Source: Neoconidiobolus thromboides FSU 785 (taxonomy: Eukaryota > Entomophthoromycota > Entomophthoromycetes > Entomophthorales > Neoconidiobolaceae). From it: a DNA stretch of 55,976 bases. How positions within the stretch are numbered: position 1 is the first letter of the stretch; each line of letters opens with the position of its first letter. Made by a program: the position numbers and the translations under genes. The notes below the pieces were generated by a model. It did not search any database, was not told the origin of the DNA, and worked only from the letters and a program-made list of their open reading frames with translations. Location: the NCBI GenBank assembly GCA_025603075.1, contig MU626394.1, forward strand, positions 1 through 55,976, given 5' to 3'. Positions 34,685 through 44,658 of the stretch are shown piece by piece.

Positions 34685-35716
34685 ATGGAAAGTTACGATT
34701 TATCAAACGATTCCCAAAACAATCGATTCTCTATGGATGACGATATCCTGGGTAGCAATCATCCCGTCGAAGACAAATTAGACTTTATAGGCTTAGATCA
34801 AGCCATTATTAATGAGGACGAGGTTGAAGAAGTTGATGGAAGAGGTATAGAAGAGAGTGTGGAAATTGTAACCCGAGGCGAAAAGCAATATGAAAAAAGA
34901 AAGATCAGAATGTACAGTGGGTTATATCCCTTCTATGGCATCTATTACACTTTAAGATATCCTTGGGTCATTCTACCAGCGATCATCAACCCTTTATTAA
35001 AGGCTGGGATCACGATTGGTCTTTCGTATACATTGATGAAGAATAGTCGCTTCATAAGGATGAAATTATTTGAGATCCTTGGGGACAAAGAAGAGCTTAG
35101 ATGGGTGTTAGGTGCATTATTATATGTATTAAAGAAAGGGTGGCTTAAATATTATTTTATTGATGTTGTGTTTAAGTATTTTAATAAAGACTTGCTGTTG
35201 GAAGTCCATAGCCAAATAGTAAATAATCAAGACACTATTCATTTATTAAAAGAGGTTAAAGATGATGAAAAGAAAGTGAATCATTTAAGCTACAATTTAG
35301 TTTCTGTTAAGGAAGGTGAGCTACCCAAGTTAAATTATGTCAATAACCCATTATTAAAGGGTATTTTCCATACCATTTATTATTTCATACCAAGCTCGTC
35401 AATTAAGTCCATGTTTTTCAATGGCTTAATCTCACCTGGTTTGTTTTACTTCTTATCTCCACCTACTGCTATCCTTGGCTATTCAATCTTTAACTCAAAA
35501 ATTAGAGGTTTTCAATTGACCCGTAGTTATTCAAGAAGTTTAAATGAGCCCATCACCTGGCATAAAAAGAACCAGTTTCATTTGTCGTTTTTAGGATTTA
35601 CTGCCAACTTATTAGAATTTATTCCATTCATTGGACCCTTCTTTAACTTTACTAATACTGTAGGTACAGCACTCTGGCTTGCTACCTTTCATAGAAATAA
35701 GCAGGTTTTATATTGA
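34685..35716 (+). CDS. EI24/Rrt8-like multi-pass membrane protein
   Basis: Single exon, 343 residues. An acidic cytosolic N-terminus (to ~residue 75) precedes YSGLYPFYGIYYTLRYPWVI and a hydrophobic core with membrane segments near residues 95-120, 230-270 and 300-335. The terminal block SFLGFTANLLEFIPFIGPFF followed by NFTNTVGTALW is characteristic of the EI24/CysZ superfamily and of fungal Lds/Rrt8 proteins linked to lipid droplets and the outer spore wall. Placement in that group is by motif only. It starts 102 nt after the PQ-loop gene on the same strand. Confidence 0.75.
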   Translation: MESYDLSNDSQNNRFSMDDDILGSNHPVEDKLDFIGLDQAIINEDEVEEVDGRGIEESVEIVTRGEKQYEKRKIRMYSGLYPFYGIYYTLRYPWVILPAIINPLLKAGITIGLSYTLMKNSRFIRMKLFEILGDKEELRWVLGALLYVLKKGWLKYYFIDVVFKYFNKDLLLEVHSQIVNNQDTIHLLKEVKDDEKKVNHLSYNLVSVKEGELPKLNYVNNPLLKGIFHTIYYFIPSSSIKSMFFNGLISPGLFYFLSPPTAILGYSIFNSKIRGFQLTRSYSRSLNEPITWHKKNQFHLSFLGFTANLLEFIPFIGPFFNFTNTVGTALWLATFHRNKQVLY

Positions 35717-35813
35717 ATAAAAATTAACCAATTGTATTTAACTATTTTTCCTAAAAATTGCATCATTCTTAAGCTAAAAATTTTAATTTTTACTTCTCAT
35801 TCTAACTAGTCAA

Positions 35814-36725
35814 ATGAAAAAGGATACCCAAAAGAAAAGGGTACGCTTCCAAGATATCACTGAAGAGATAAGAGCTCCCAGAAAAGATCCTATTGAGAGC
35901 GGAGATGAATCCATCGATGATGATGAAGATTTGGAAAAGAAAAAAGACAAACGAGGATCGGTAAAGTTAGATGGATACCAATCTGATACTGACAGCGAGA
36001 CAGAAAAGTACAATAAAAAGAATCTTGATCATCTGGACATGTTTGATGATGAGCAGGAGGACATTGGCAGTAAAAAAAGCAAAAAAGTGAAGCTCATTAA
36101 TGTAGAGGACATTGAAGGCCAAGAGGATGGAGATGAAGATTATTTCAAGGAAGAAAATGAGGGAGAGGTTAAAATTGAGGCTTTTAATTTAAAGGACGAT
36201 ATGGAAGAAGGAAAATTTGATGAGAATGGAAACTTTGTCTGGAATAAAAAGGACCCTGAAAGCATACATGATGGATGGCTACAGAGTATTGGAAAGAAAG
36301 AGATTGAAGACGCAAGATTAGCTAAGGAAAAGAAAGATTTAAAGGAAAGAGAAATCAATGCGAAAGAAAATGAGTTGGCTCAGTTCACAAAAGAGGAGAT
36401 AATGGTTATGATTGTTAATTTATTAAAACCAAAGGAAAGTATTATTACAGGACTAGCAAGACTTGGAAAATACAATAAAAAAAGAGGTGGGAGAAATAAG
36501 AATAAAAAGAATAAAAAACCTGAAGAAGAGGTCGAGCTAAATGAAGCTGAAAGGGCTGAGTACCAGAAACAATTTGAGGAACTTACAGAATATGCTAATC
36601 ATCTAATGGAAAATGGGATGTTAGATATTTATCAGGGGACTTATGAAAGCTTGGTTAGGAATTTAAGAGCAAACGAGATTATTCCAGATGATTGGGTACA
36701 TGGTGATAAGTTAGAGCTGAAGTAA
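35814..36725 (+). CDS. LIN1: LIN1/CD2BP2-like U5 snRNP-associated protein lacking GYF
   Basis: Single exon, 303 residues, highly charged. KKRVRFQDI, then IEAFNLKDDMEEGKFDENGN with FVWNKKDPESIHDGWLQSI is the diagnostic CD2BP2/Lin1 block. KPKESIITGLARLGK and the region ending near residue 290 also match. The family's C-terminal GYF domain (WEYKW..Y.GPF) is missing: the frame stops after DDWVHGDKLELK, and no GYF-like segment is visible in the next 900 bases. In known systems the protein binds Prp6 or Dib1-type U5 proteins through GYF, so this version may act differently or be truncated. Confidence 0.82.
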   Translation: MKKDTQKKRVRFQDITEEIRAPRKDPIESGDESIDDDEDLEKKKDKRGSVKLDGYQSDTDSETEKYNKKNLDHLDMFDDEQEDIGSKKSKKVKLINVEDIEGQEDGDEDYFKEENEGEVKIEAFNLKDDMEEGKFDENGNFVWNKKDPESIHDGWLQSIGKKEIEDARLAKEKKDLKEREINAKENELAQFTKEEIMVMIVNLLKPKESIITGLARLGKYNKKRGGRNKNKKNKKPEEEVELNEAERAEYQKQFEELTEYANHLMENGMLDIYQGTYESLVRNLRANEIIPDDWVHGDKLELK

Positions 36726-37629
36726 TAATAAATGTGCAAATCTAGTTCTTTAAACTACCTAAGTTTTTTCATCTTATTGGCATTGTTTTAAAATTAAAGC
36801 TGAATTACTTTTAAAGAAAACAGACAAAATAAACAGGTTTTTTATAAGCTTTGATGTTTTAAATACATTTGGTGTTTTTAATTTTTAAAAATATAAGGAT
36901 GATTAAAAGATGTTTACTTTTTAAAAAGTGATCCTTATTTTTCATACAATATATCATCCCTTTAATATCATTTGCAAATTTAAGTTAAAAGGATATAATG
37001 AATAGCAAGAATGTTTTGTGGCTTCATTACTTTTTCCAACTTTTAAGCATTATTTGAGTGAAAAATTGTTAGTAAAACTCTCAAATACATCCCCAGTATT
37101 AAAATTTTTAGAGCTACCTAAAAGACTAATTCAAAATAAAAGTACCTTTGTAATAATTGAATTAGATTGTTTAACTATCTATGAACTTAGGCTAATAACA
37201 TTTTTTAATTAAAATTTACGAGTTTAATTAAAAATATTTTGATTCTTTCTTGTTTTTATCAAATATAGGAATTCCCATATAACAACTCCCAGATCATAAT
37301 TCCAACCATCACACCAGGTCAATCCTTCGTACTGATTCATTTAGTTACATAAAAGTAAACAAAATACATTTTATGACTAAATCAAGAAGTTACTCTAAAA
37401 CTAAAAAATTGAATTTCTTGATGTAAGAAGCAGATTGAGCAAAATAAGAAATATTTTCCAAATTTGTAACTCACTTTAAATGCAGTTCATTTAAATTTAA
37501 AGCTTTTTTTGAAATCATATTGTTGATTGCTTAATGATAAAGTAGAATATAAAAAAAGTATATATAAGGGGAAAGAGTGAAAGAACTAAAATAAAATAAA
37601 TAAGAAATTTAATCACCAACAAAATCATA
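36726..37629. other. Intergenic region with one MITE-A copy
   Basis: About 900 bases upstream of the WOPR gene. Contains the repeat at 37008-37094, otherwise unrecognised AT-rich DNA. Confidence 0.5.
37008..37094 (-). mobile_element. MITE-A copy 10 (reverse orientation)
   Basis: Diverged copy: AAGAATGTTTTGTGGC at the left, AAGCATTATTTGAGTG in the core, ACATCCCCA at the right. The chance open frame at 37018-37212 overlaps it. Confidence 0.6.
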
Positions 37630-38187
37630 ATGTTAAAATATAACGCTCCTATCAACAGCATTGAAGAGGCAATCAGCATATTAGAAACCATGCTACAATT
37701 TGGTCCGCAAAATCTAATACAAGCACGACTAACCTACGAGCAAAGAAAGAGGATCGGCCATGGTACGTTGATAATTTTAGACAATGAGGTATCAACAATT
37801 GAAGATTGGTTTGATGGCAAGATGTGGAGTTCGCCTTGCTATTGTGATTTCTATTTAGAGTATTTGGGGTATGATAGTACCAATAAGAACTTGACCAAAA
37901 AAATCATTTCATTAACTGTTAATGATAAGGATCTATTTCATATCATCCACTATTTAGACGCTAAGCCTAACTTTAAACAGATTTTGAGTAACAGTGATGG
38001 CTGTAGTGATAGTATAATTAAAGCAGATTATAGCAATAACCCATCAGGTGATACTATAGCAACAACAAATATGAACAATAAAATAATAAAAGAATATAAT
38101 TTAATAAAATATAATCTAGATCACCAAAAAAAACAGCCAAAATTAAGCAATTTTGATAATGATACCTTTAGTTATTTCGAAGATTAA
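37630..38187 (+). CDS. Divergent Gti1/Pac2 (WOPR-domain) protein
   Basis: Single exon, 185 residues. Residues ~5-125 show the WOPR pattern: a short helix region, then RLTYEQRKRIGHGTLIILDN corresponding to RLt..Er..I.sG.vFV.dE, EDWFDGKMWSSP corresponding to RWtDG..WSpS, FYLEYLGYD for FLvYrel, LTKKIISLTV for L.Kqt, and HIIHYLDA for HLisYy. WOPR proteins are fungal transcription factors controlling morphology and sporulation (Wor1, Gti1, Pac2, Ryp1). The conserved RxG and WS.SR positions are partly changed (WSSPC), so DNA binding may be altered. The C-terminal ~60 residues are low-complexity. The gene is unusually short for the family. Confidence 0.78.
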   Translation: MLKYNAPINSIEEAISILETMLQFGPQNLIQARLTYEQRKRIGHGTLIILDNEVSTIEDWFDGKMWSSPCYCDFYLEYLGYDSTNKNLTKKIISLTVNDKDLFHIIHYLDAKPNFKQILSNSDGCSDSIIKADYSNNPSGDTIATTNMNNKIIKEYNLIKYNLDHQKKQPKLSNFDNDTFSYFED

Positions 38188-38354
38188 GCATAATCATGTT
38201 CTTGTTGTTTTTCTGATTAAAATAAATCATAATATCTTGTTTGCTATTTTATTCTATACAATTCACTCTACATATATGATGATAAATACTAAAAAATTAA
38301 TGAAATTTATTTGGTTTAATAATCACTTGATTGGCTAAAATAATTAATATACAA

Positions 38355-39067
38355 TTAAAAACAAATAAAATATAAATACCGATCATAATTAGCACCTAGA
38401 AAAACAAAATAAATACAACAACCCTAAAAATAATTAAAAAATTTACCTCCAGCCCTTTTCAAACTTTTAATAATATCATTAGGATCCAAGTCTTTATGTT
38501 CGGATGCGTTTAACTCAATTGAAAAACTTTTAATAACTTCTTGAACTTGGGACTTTTGGATCGATAACTTGGCTTTACGCATGATCTTTACTTGAGTACC
38601 ACAATAAACCACAAATACAAACTTTGTTCTTTCACTGTAGTCATCGTTACGTAAAGGTACCCTTACGAACCCAAAACCTGCAAAGGTAGGCTCTAAATGA
38701 GTTATAAACTCTTCAAGGCCTTGAGAGCCTGGATTCCACTAGTTAATTGCCACTTTTATTATTATTGCTGTTTACCTGTTGCTTTAACCTCCAATACATC
38801 AGCTTTGTCGTTGATGAAACCGAGTAACATCCTAATTGGTATTAGATAGAAAAACTAAAATAAAATATTCTAATACCAATTTATTTCACTTTTGTCTAAA
38901 TTTAATGATGATAAAATAAAATTACTATTTAATCATAACAAAATTATATTATAAAATCAAATACCATTTCGAACCTCCTCATAGGTTTCTTTAATTTTAG
39001 GATCCTTTAAATATAAATAAAGCTACAATTAGTTACTGACTATTAATTTTACCTCAATCAAAGTCAT
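38355..39067 (-). CDS. Coactosin (ADF-H domain actin-binding protein)
   Basis: Six exons on the minus strand: 39053-39067, 38965-39004, 38877-38895, 38776-38831, 38447-38728, 38355-38395; 453 nt, 150 residues. Two exons are only 15 and 19 nt, yet every phase agrees. The product starts MTLIEDPKIKETYEEVRNDK, continues INWMLLGFINDKADVLEVKA, TGSQGLEEFITHLEPTFAGF and GFVRVPLRNDD, then RTKFVFVVYCG, KAKLSIQKSQVQEVIKSF and KRAGGANYD. This is the full coactosin pattern (RTKF.....G......RAK...HK..VKE...KAGGANY). Coactosins bind F-actin and antagonise capping. It is convergent with the WOPR gene. Confidence 0.93.
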
Positions 39068-39887
39068 CTTATATTATCTCTGTCAAGCAAAATCAAAATT
39101 TATATTTTTAACTTATAAACAAAATGAGACGAAATATATTATATTTATTTATATATTTTTACAAACCTCCTTCATTAATTTTGGTGGCTATTTTATATAT
39201 TTTTATTCAATAAAACTTGGTATCCATAGAACTTGACCCCTTTCCATTCGCTAATAAGCGAAATAAAGTTCCTCGTTAATTGGCCGAAGCTATGAGATTG
39301 AATTCTAATTTACAAAATTTAAAGTTGCGTTTTACTCAATATAATTAAGAGTAAAAGCTGCAAAATTCCATTTGCGGTTTTTACTAGTTTCCTTCCAAAA
39401 TGATTTGGCTATATTTACTACATTAGTTTATTGGTTAGCTAATTAGCCAAGTTAAATTTGGTAAAACTTCATTTAGGTTTAGGTAAACCCAAACTTATTA
39501 CTTTTTGTGACATAGAATGACTATTATTTTCATATACTGAAATATTTCATATTAAGTTTTGATATCAACAGTATCAAACTATTATTTATAAATATAGTTA
39601 AAGCAGTTTGTAGCAAATAATTATTCTTAACCACCTTTTTCCAGGTTTTAGATAAGTAAGCTAAAGAATAATAAATCAAAACCCAACTCAAATTGCGACT
39701 ATGAAATAAAAGCTAAAAATATATTTCTGATTTAATTGGCTTCAGCTATCCAATTTTAAATAAGTTATGCTAAATACAAAAAAATAAAGAACAGTTAAAA
39801 TTTTAAGTTTTGTTAATAATTTATTAAAAAATAACAAATTGCAATATTCATTTTTGATTATAATCGATTACTTTGTATAATACAGCC
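39068..39887. other. Intergenic region between divergent genes
   Basis: About 820 bases upstream of both coactosin and the 152-residue orphan. No motif or repeat is recognised. Confidence 0.5.
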
Positions 39888-40346
39888 ATGTCCAACTCCA
39901 ACCCAGATAAAGCCTTATACCTTGCTTTCAAAAAAGCCACTCAAACATTAAGCAACTTATATCGACAATCTCAACAGGGGGTGGATAACAGTTATTGTGA
40001 GGGGTATAAAGAAGCGTTGATTCATTTCATTAAAATTTATAAAGGTTTAAATCATCGGACAATAAGGACGAATTCAGGAAATCAAGCGCACGTAAACGGG
40101 AATGAGTTAATCAAAAGGATGCTTGAAGCTAGTATTCGATTCGATAGAAGCCTTGAGTTTGATGGTGAACAAGAAGTTATGAACGTCAATAATGTAGTAG
40201 ATTCACCTAATATAGAAACACCAAGGGAGTTTAAACGTCATTTGGGTTTACTCACGAAGGATATTATTGAAAATCATATTGAAAATGAGTTTAAAAAGAA
40301 AAGGGTTTATAGAAAAAAAGACGATGAAGAAGACTCGTTGTTTTAA
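39888..40346 (+). CDS. Small conserved-looking protein, possible HAPSTR1/C16orf72 relative
   Basis: Single exon; the ATG at 39888 is preferred over an upstream TTG, giving 152 residues. The N-terminal helical segment (LYLAFKKATQTLSNLYRQSQ then YCEGYKEALIHFIKIY) resembles the F..AA..V..LYK.S.....GY......W pattern of HAPSTR1/C16orf72-type proteins, a similarity seen by eye and weak. The C-terminus is charged (EFKKKRVYRKKDDEEDS), possibly a nuclear signal. No transmembrane segment. I am confident it is a gene but not of its function. Confidence 0.65.
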   Translation: MSNSNPDKALYLAFKKATQTLSNLYRQSQQGVDNSYCEGYKEALIHFIKIYKGLNHRTIRTNSGNQAHVNGNELIKRMLEASIRFDRSLEFDGEQEVMNVNNVVDSPNIETPREFKRHLGLLTKDIIENHIENEFKKKRVYRKKDDEEDSLF

Positions 40347-40560
40347 AAAATAATTGGGGATTTGGTTAAATAGCATCTTTTTTAATTATTGTTTCTTTAT
40401 ACTACAAAGTCTTGTCATAAAATTTTTAAGTTTATATCTTCTCTTTTTTTATGTGTTAATAAAATAGTACATTTTTAATTAGCTCCTTTTTCTATGTTTT
40501 TAATATATTGTGAAAATAGTAATATCTTTATTTAAAAAATAGAGTATATTTAAATCACAT

Positions 40561-40908
40561 TTATTTTTTCCCGGATTTTTTAATACCTCCACTAACTATA
40601 AATTTAAAAAATAAGTAAAAGCTAAAAAATAAATTGAAAACCTACGTAAAGGACCACCTTTGGAAGCTTTATCTTTTAAGGCCTTGAGTTTGGCTTGTTC
40701 TTCTTTTTGTTTTTGTTTAAAAGCAAGATCTTCCTATTCAACAGTTTGAATTTAAAATTCTTGTAAATTAAAATAAAAAAACTTACTTCATCTAACTCTT
40801 TAGTTTGCTTTTTGGCAGCTTTAAGTGGCTTTAATTTTCCTCCTAATCTATTTTTAATATCTAGTATGTTTGATATCATATTTTATCCTTACCTTGTCTT
40901 CCAGACAT
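40561..40908 (-). CDS. TMA7: TMA7, ribosome-associated small protein
   Basis: Four exons: 40893-40908, 40787-40842, 40646-40733, 40561-40595; 195 nt, 64 residues, the same length as yeast and human Tma7. The spliced product begins MSGRQGGKLKPLKAAKKQ, continues KELDEEDLAFKQKQKEEQ, then KGGPLLSGGIKKSGKK at the terminus. Every part of the family consensus is present. It is a tiny lysine-rich protein associated with translation machinery. All introns are GT..AG and ~50 nt. Without splicing only fragments are visible. Confidence 0.95.
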
Positions 40909-41050
40909 TATCAAAATTCAATTTTTTCAAGAAACAAAAAGTTAGTTTCCCATAATTTATCATTATAGGTATTTTTATTTAATAAAAGCCCAATCATTTA
41001 ATTGGTAGCCATGTTAATGATAAAATTTAAAAATAATACATCAGTTTAAA

Positions 41051-41122
41051 CTTCCTCACGGGGAATCGAACCCCGGCCGTTCCGGTGAAAGCGGAAAATC
41101 CTAACCACTGGACCATGAAGAA
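41051..41122 (-). tRNA. tRNA-Glu(UUC)
   Basis: 72 nt. The acceptor stem pairs TTCTTCA with TGAGGAA (discriminator G). Anticodon arm TTCCG-CTTTCAC-CGGAA gives anticodon TTC. T arm CGGGG-TTCGATT-CCCCG, D arm GTCCAGTGGTTAGGAT. No intron. Confidence 0.95.
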
Positions 41123-41454
41123 TCTTTTACTAAAGTACTACTAAAGTTAAATTATTTATACTTTTGTCCATAGATTTTTATAAAAATTGGACAACATAGT
41201 ATGGCTAATTATCACTATGATAAAGTATATATTCTCATTTGTTAACCATGTTTAATATATTTAACAAATTTTATAAATCTTACAAATCTGTTTAATACAT
41301 CTATAAACAATTATAAACGAACTATTTATTATCAAAAAACTAATACTAAAAAGAAACAAAAATAAATAAACAATAGAAGTTATTTTAATATTATAACATG
41401 GGATATATTTATCTTCTATAAAGGAATACTTTTTGGATATTAAAAAAATCGAGC
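41123..41454. other. Short intergenic region
   Basis: About 330 bases between tRNA-Glu and the COQ1 stop. Nothing recognised. Confidence 0.5.
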
Positions 41455-42851
41455 TTATTTTTTTCTTAAGATAACATTTTCCGCTAACAATATAAGTGCA
41501 TTTCTAGCCTGAGTAGGTGGTAATTTTTGAATATGTTGAATAGCATCATTTGAATATTTTAATGCTAATTCTTTTGTTTTTATTAATCCTTGACTATTAA
41601 ATACCATTTCTCTTACCTAGTTTACGTTATTAAATATTCTTTTTAAATAAAGGAATGATTTTTTGATGACTTACTTTTTGTACATCTCCTTCTTGACTAA
41701 ATTTACGTTCAATTAGTTCTCCTAATGCTGGATATTCTTCCCAAGCAAACAATACAGGTGCTGTCGTCAAGCCTAATTCTAAATCAGCTCCTACTGGTTT
41801 ACCAAATTCATCTGCACTAACTACGAAATCCAACATATCGTCAATTAACTAAAATTATTGTAAATAAAGCAATACAAAATAAAAATAAAATAAGAATAAA
41901 ATAAAATACCTGAAACGCAATACCAATATTTTTACCATATTCGTAAGCAATCATAGATACCTCATTTGAAGTATTGCCTAAGATAGCGGAAGCTTGACAC
42001 GATTTAGCAATTAAAGAAGCTGTTTTAAGATATGATTTTTCAATATAACATCCGAATATATCTTTAGTTTTATCTTTTACTTGGATGGTGTCTTTAATCT
42101 GTAGCAGCTCTCCCTCTACTAAATTAGCAATAACAGTTGCTAATAACTCAATTACTTTTGGATTTCTTAATCTAGCTAAAGCAACGGAAGACCTAGCTAA
42201 TAAAAAGTCGCCTCCTAAAATAGCCATTTTATTACCATATTTGGCATTAACAGAGGGGTTTCCTCGCCTTAAAGCAGAGTCATCGACTACATCGTCATGA
42301 AATAAAGAAGCTGTATGGATCATTTCAGAAATTTCAGCTAATCTTCGTTGAGTTGGTAATATAAAACAACCGTCTTCAGTAGTTGAATATACTTCACTTG
42401 TTGGTGCTCTACAATAAGTATTAAAATCATCTTTTTCGCGAAGTTGTCCGGGTTTCAATAGGTTATTTAATGGTAAATTGATATCTTCGTTATTGAATTC
42501 TCCTTTTGCTAGTGGGGAACAAGCTTGTGCCATTAATAATACTAATAGTGGTCGGATATGTTTGCCTCCGCTTTTAAAGTAGTAGTTTGAGATGGTGTTG
42601 ATCACAGGATGCCCGCTACTTAATACGTCTCGTATGTTGTCAGTTAAAAATTCAATATCTTTACCTACTAGCTCTTTTGGATCTACAATCTTCTCTACTG
42701 GTATAGCACATGCTGCTTGTGCTTGTTCCATCGCTTGTGACCAACCATTATGTAATCTTCGAATACTTACTAAGCTATGATTATTTATTCTTAATCTATT
42801 TTGACATAGTCTAGATATATTGCTAACAATTGTCTGTGGTGGTAATCTCAT
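41455..42851 (-). CDS. COQ1: Polyprenyl diphosphate synthase, COQ1 type
   Basis: Three exons: 41910-42851, 41675-41848, 41455-41616; 1278 nt, 425 residues, all introns phase 0. The N-terminus is basic (RLPPQTIVSNISRLCQNRLR), fitting a mitochondrial presequence. Hallmarks: GKHIRP, the first aspartate-rich motif in HDDVVDDSALRRG, GD.LLARS, and after the first splice the second motif as QLIDDMLDF followed by GKPVGADLELGL and PVLFAWEE. The chain ends LILLAENVILRKK. The enzyme builds the polyprenyl tail of ubiquinone from IPP; chain length (hexa to deca) cannot be read safely. An ATTGG box lies 92-96 nt upstream of the ATG. Confidence 0.94.
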
Positions 42852-42942
42852 CTTTTCTTTTTATTCCTGTTTTATTGATAATCAATCAGTTTTAATCCCT
42901 TTTTTGATGATCAAGTGTTGGTAGAATTTTGGGACAAATTTT

Positions 42943-42947
42943 ATTGG
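42943..42947 (-). promoter_or_regulatory. CCAAT box upstream of COQ1
   Basis: ATTGG within TTTTATTGGT, the same 10-mer seen upstream of COX19/SNRNP40 and, inverted, upstream of WDR5. Confidence 0.35.
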
Positions 42948-43354
42948 TTGATTTTAAAAACCGGGAATTGATTTCCTTTATCGAAAATTCTCGATTGGGC
43001 AGGCTTGATTAAATACAGATAGTTCAACTCACATCTGACATTTTTACTTGATCATTTAAATATAAAATTTAAGATAAAACGTGGACAGAACATAATAATT
43101 AAGGGCTAAAAGATTGATTATTAAAGTGATTGTTTATAAAAATTATCGCTAAAAATATAGCACTTGGATTGTAATAACTAAATTATTTCTTTAGATTTAA
43201 AGAGAAACGCTAAGTATTTTCAAAGTAATTTATTAGTTTCAATAAGAATACTAAACTTGAGAAGTGAATAAAAGTTGTTAAAAGTTAATTAAACATAATT
43301 AAAGCAATCTAAAGTCTATCAACTTTGACAATAGGTATAAAATTTGAGTAACTA

Positions 43355-44060
43355 GATGATACTGTATTAGAAGAGATGCTTCAATCATTAGAACCAGAAG
43401 AATTATTTGATTTGTGTTTCTTAAATAAATATCTCTTTAGAAATGTATATAATGTAATTCAATATTATTCAATTTTCTACTAATATGGTTATAACAAATA
43501 TTGCAACTACTAAGAGCTTTTTATGAAGCATAATGATGGATTAATGAGACATGTTACTATAGATAAAAGTACAATCAAGTATTTGAATCATTATCCGAAT
43601 ATTAGCCCCTTGCATTGGAGTTATTGTAAACGTAATGGAGATAATAATAATAGTAATATATATAGTCATAATAATATTGAAACAAATACCAAATTACTAA
43701 AACTAAAAAGGCTAACTGTACTGATAGATTGATGTTACTTAAAAAGTATTTAAATCAATTTGAAGTCTTTAAATTGATAGAATGAAACACAGAGTTTACA
43801 TATATCATTAATTACTTCAACTCGAATAAATTAATATCGACTATATTAGAAGTATATGATAATACAAATACTGATGAATTAGATACGATCAAAGCGAAAG
43901 TTAATAATTTAAAGGTATTGAGATTGATAATAATATAGATTCTGATACAAATTTTATTTCAAATTCGACACTACAAGTTGAAGAAAAAACTATTTATTGT
44001 ACTGAATATATTAATAATGAGCTTCATTACATTTTTTATTCGATTTTTTGGCCTTTGAGA
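43355..44060 (+). pseudogene. Decayed F-box-like gene
   Basis: A frame starting near 43355 gives LQSLEPEELFDLCFLNKYLF with RNVYN, an F-box-like helix. A GT..AG intron (43453 to ~43513) would join it to a 70-codon segment ending at 43732. The same frame then continues with coding character through in-frame TGA codons near 43730 and 43780 and a TAG near 43935, followed by a further shift. The remaining text (KLISTILEVYDNTNTDELD) is still gene-like. I read this as a pseudogene of an F-box or leucine-rich-repeat protein; a gene with unrecognised introns is the alternative. Confidence 0.5.
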
Positions 44061-44572
44061 CATCTATATTAGTACACAACGCTGATAGTTGATAACTGAT
44101 TCCATTTCACTACTGTTTCAGCAACCTAATATACCATTTGGGTCAAGTTTTACAAGATAGAGTCTAAACTACTTCATACATTGCATCACTATTTAGACCG
44201 TATGTTTATAACCTACCTACTTCTAGAGTATTATTTTTCGCGCTTCTATCCTTCTCTTAATTTTTACTACCTATCCTTTTTCAGACATTTAATTTTGTAT
44301 TTTATACTGGCATAAATAAAAACAATCTAAAAATAAACTGATTTTTGATTTTTTTATGAAATAAGAATTAGGGATAAAAATAAGATAAAAAAGTTAAATT
44401 AAATTTTTATTATTTAACAAGATAACAAAATAAGGATCAATTATATAAAAGCGTGACCAAAATTTCACATACAATATCCAATTTCAACCAATGATATAAA
44501 AAATCTTAATATAAAAAACGCGAATTCCTAATAATATTAAAACAACTGCGTATCTGAAAAAATTGAAAAAAC

Positions 44573-44579
44573 TATATAA
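44573..44579 (+). promoter_or_regulatory. TATA box of nitrilase paralogue A
   Basis: TATATAA, 80-86 nt upstream of the ATG at 44659. Confidence 0.4.
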
Positions 44580-44658
44580 ATACACATCAAACTCCTATCA
44601 AGCTCTATATTTTTATAAAAATATAACCAAATCTTCTAATTTTCTATCAGTATAAACA

